From Leptolyngbya sp. DLM2.Bin27 (GTDB lineage: Bacteria > Cyanobacteriota > Cyanobacteriia > Phormidesmidales > Phormidesmidaceae): a stretch of DNA of 33,407 nucleotides. Made by a program: the position numbers and the translations under genes. Positions 32,412 to 33,407 of this stretch are shown here, in pieces; positions within the stretch are counted from its first letter, which is position 1; each line of letters starts with the position of its first letter. The stretch spans positions 1 through 33,407 of the forward strand of contig RECJ01000182.1 of the NCBI GenBank assembly GCA_007694115.1, read 5' to 3'. The notes below the pieces were generated by a model. That model saw only the letters and a program-made list of their open reading frames with translations, was not told the origin of the DNA and searched no databases.

Positions 32412-33113
32412 TTAGCCAAACTCCTGCTCGATGATTCGCCAGCTCGCCGCCGTCACCCCCGGCTCTAGGCTGAGGCGGCTGATGATGTCCTCTAAGGCCT
32501 GGTCATTGCGGGTTTGGGTGACCAGTTCAGCTTCGACCTCAACTCTGTCTTTGGCGTCTTCAATATCTTCGCTGGTCAAGGACCGCAGTCGCATTTGGAT
32601 CTTGCTCAGCGATTGCAGCAGCGCTGCCCGCACGTGGGCCTCGTCGTCGCTGCGGCAGGTAAGGGCACAGAGGTAGCACAGCTCTAGCTCTGTGCCCTGG
32701 AGCGGTTCCTGGTTGATGCGATAGCTGAGGGGGCGCAGCACGGTGTTGGAGATCAGGACTGCGATCGCCCCCATCACCGCCGGAGCAAAAAAGCCCGCCC
32801 CCGCCAAACTGCCCACCGCCGCCGCGCACCAGATAGTCGCGGCAGTGTTGAGCCCCCGCACGCTCAGCCCCTCCCGCAAGATCACGCCCCCGGCCAAAAA
32901 GCCAATGCCCGACACCACCTGGGCGGCAATGCGGGTGGGGCTGGCCTCATCGGGGGTGAGTACCGAGAGCAGCACAAACAGTGCCGCCCCCGTAGCCACC
33001 AGGGTATTGGTGCGCAGCCCTGCCATTCGCTGTCGCCACTGGCGCTCTAGCCCCAGAGCCGACCCCAGCAAAAATGCCACCGTCAGCCGCACCGCAAACT
33101 CCGTCCACTCCAT
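32412..33113 (-). CDS. MgtC/SapB-family membrane protein
   Basis: The product is 233 aa. Residues 1-130 are the MgtC membrane domain: RLTVAFLLGSALGLERQWR, MAGLRTNTLVATGAALFVLL, VSGIGFLAGGVILREG and LNTAATIWCAAAVGSLAGAG, all conserved. About 140-233 is the cytoplasmic ACT-like tail. In pathogens MgtC supports survival in low Mg2+ and inhibits ATP synthase; environmental members are implicated in magnesium or membrane-potential homeostasis. It starts at an ATG at 33113. The unit appears to be a single gene, its upstream spacer filled by a palindromic repeat. Confidence 0.93.
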   Translation of the reverse strand: MEWTEFAVRLTVAFLLGSALGLERQWRQRMAGLRTNTLVATGAALFVLLSVLTPDEASPTRIAAQVVSGIGFLAGGVILREGLSVRGLNTAATIWCAAAVGSLAGAGFFAPAVMGAIAVLISNTVLRPLSYRINQEPLQGTELELCYLCALTCRSDDEAHVRAALLQSLSKIQMRLRSLTSEDIEDAKDRVEVEAELVTQTRNDQALEDIISRLSLEPGVTAASWRIIEQEFG

Positions 33114-33180
33114 TCGTTACCTCGAACAACGTTGTTTCTTGATTGGGGATCGGGTTTGCGGTGTACAGTTTGCGGCTCAC

Positions 33181-33210
33181 GGTGTACGGTTTTGCCTGGC
33201 ACCGTACACC
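33181..33210. repeat. Perfect inverted repeat of the ACCGTACACC family
   Basis: GGTGTACGGT (33181-33190) and ACCGTACACC (33201-33210) pair perfectly around 10 bases. Related words GGTGTACAGT (33160-33169) and GCACCGTACA (33213-33222) flank it. The same family is seen at 8592-8634. It lies between mgtC and the gene entering from the right edge. Confidence 0.85.
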
Positions 33211-33240
33211 TCGCACCGTACAACCGACACCTCATCTCCC

Positions 33241-33405
33241 CTACTCCTCGTCTGCCCCAACACGGGGCAAATCTTGGGCCAAGCGATGCCGCATCCGGGC
33301 AGTTTGCAGCGTCTGCCACTGAGAATCTAGCCGTTCCATTGCATCAGACGGGGAGATCTTACCACCGGTTTCTAAAGCGCAGGTTAACGAAACTTGGTTA
33401 GCAAA
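33241..33405 (-). CDS. 3' end of an unidentified gene running off the right edge
   Basis: The minus-strand frame is open from the window edge to a TAG at 33241-33243. It gives 54 residues with ordinary composition, ending LETGGKISPSDAMERLDSQW then LQTARMRHRLAQDLPRVGADEE. The other two minus-strand frames here stop at once, and helix-forming composition suggests real coding sequence. I do not recognise the family. Its start lies beyond 33407. Confidence 0.55.
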   Translation of the reverse strand, partial: FANQVSLTCALETGGKISPSDAMERLDSQWQTLQTARMRHRLAQDLPRVGADEE

Positions 33406-33407
33406 GT

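Overview
The window is chromosomal DNA from a GC-rich cyanobacterium. I infer a filamentous Leptolyngbya/Nodosilinea-like lineage, but only from general sequence character. Supporting evidence is the frequent HIP1 octamer GCGATCGC and several cyanobacterium-specific genes: RbcR, Ycf52, Tic22, a CCB-type cytochrome b6 heme-assembly factor, ferrochelatase with a C-terminal chlorophyll-binding helix, and the SmtA/SmtB metallothionein pair. There are no phage genes, transposases, rRNA operons or CRISPR arrays. It reads as ordinary core genome with repeat-rich spacers and a small accessory patch at the right end.

Layout: 1-740 holds a small unknown gene, a short tandem repeat and a nested inverted-repeat element. 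738-3859 is the proton-translocating transhydrogenase operon pntA-pntB (minus). 4397-7298 carries tyrA, proA and smtB (minus). smtB diverges from smtA (7480-7650), with a TGAACA-GT-TGTTCA operator between them. 7837-10526 holds a CCB2/CCB4-type assembly factor, an RlmL-type rRNA methyltransferase and an infC that most likely starts at AUU. 10621-16382 is a three-gene signalling operon (minus): a large OmpR-type hybrid regulator with Hpt and degenerate GGDEF domains, a dCache/PAS histidine kinase, and a single-receiver regulator. 16838-18001 is hemH. 18058-21347 is a minus-strand run: a Roadblock-like protein, a [2Fe-2S] ferredoxin, hrcA and a DUF4126 membrane protein. 21563-23372 has rbcR convergent with an NtcA-like Crp/Fnr regulator. 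23666-23770 is a gene-free spot with a near-consensus promoter followed about 25 bases later by a hairpin terminator, a good candidate small RNA. 23888-25577 has an alpha/beta hydrolase and an ACT-like protein. 26081-28131 has ycf52, a DUF4332 protein, tRNA-Pro(UGG) and tic22. 28195-30399 is a phosphoketolase-family enzyme. 30757-33405 is accessory: a Trypco1 (CU044_2847) protein, a divergent 2TM protein, a Uma2 pseudogene (5'-truncated and frameshifted at a run of ten C), an MgtC-family protein and the 3' end of an unidentified gene.

Functional themes are redox and carbon balance (transhydrogenase, RbcR, phosphoketolase, NtcA-like regulator), tetrapyrrole and cytochrome assembly (HemH, CCB), amino-acid synthesis (TyrA, ProA), zinc homeostasis (SmtA/SmtB) and signalling. 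Intergenic regions are unusually rich in perfect palindromes and in direct repeats of 12-16 bases, several of which extend into coding sequence.
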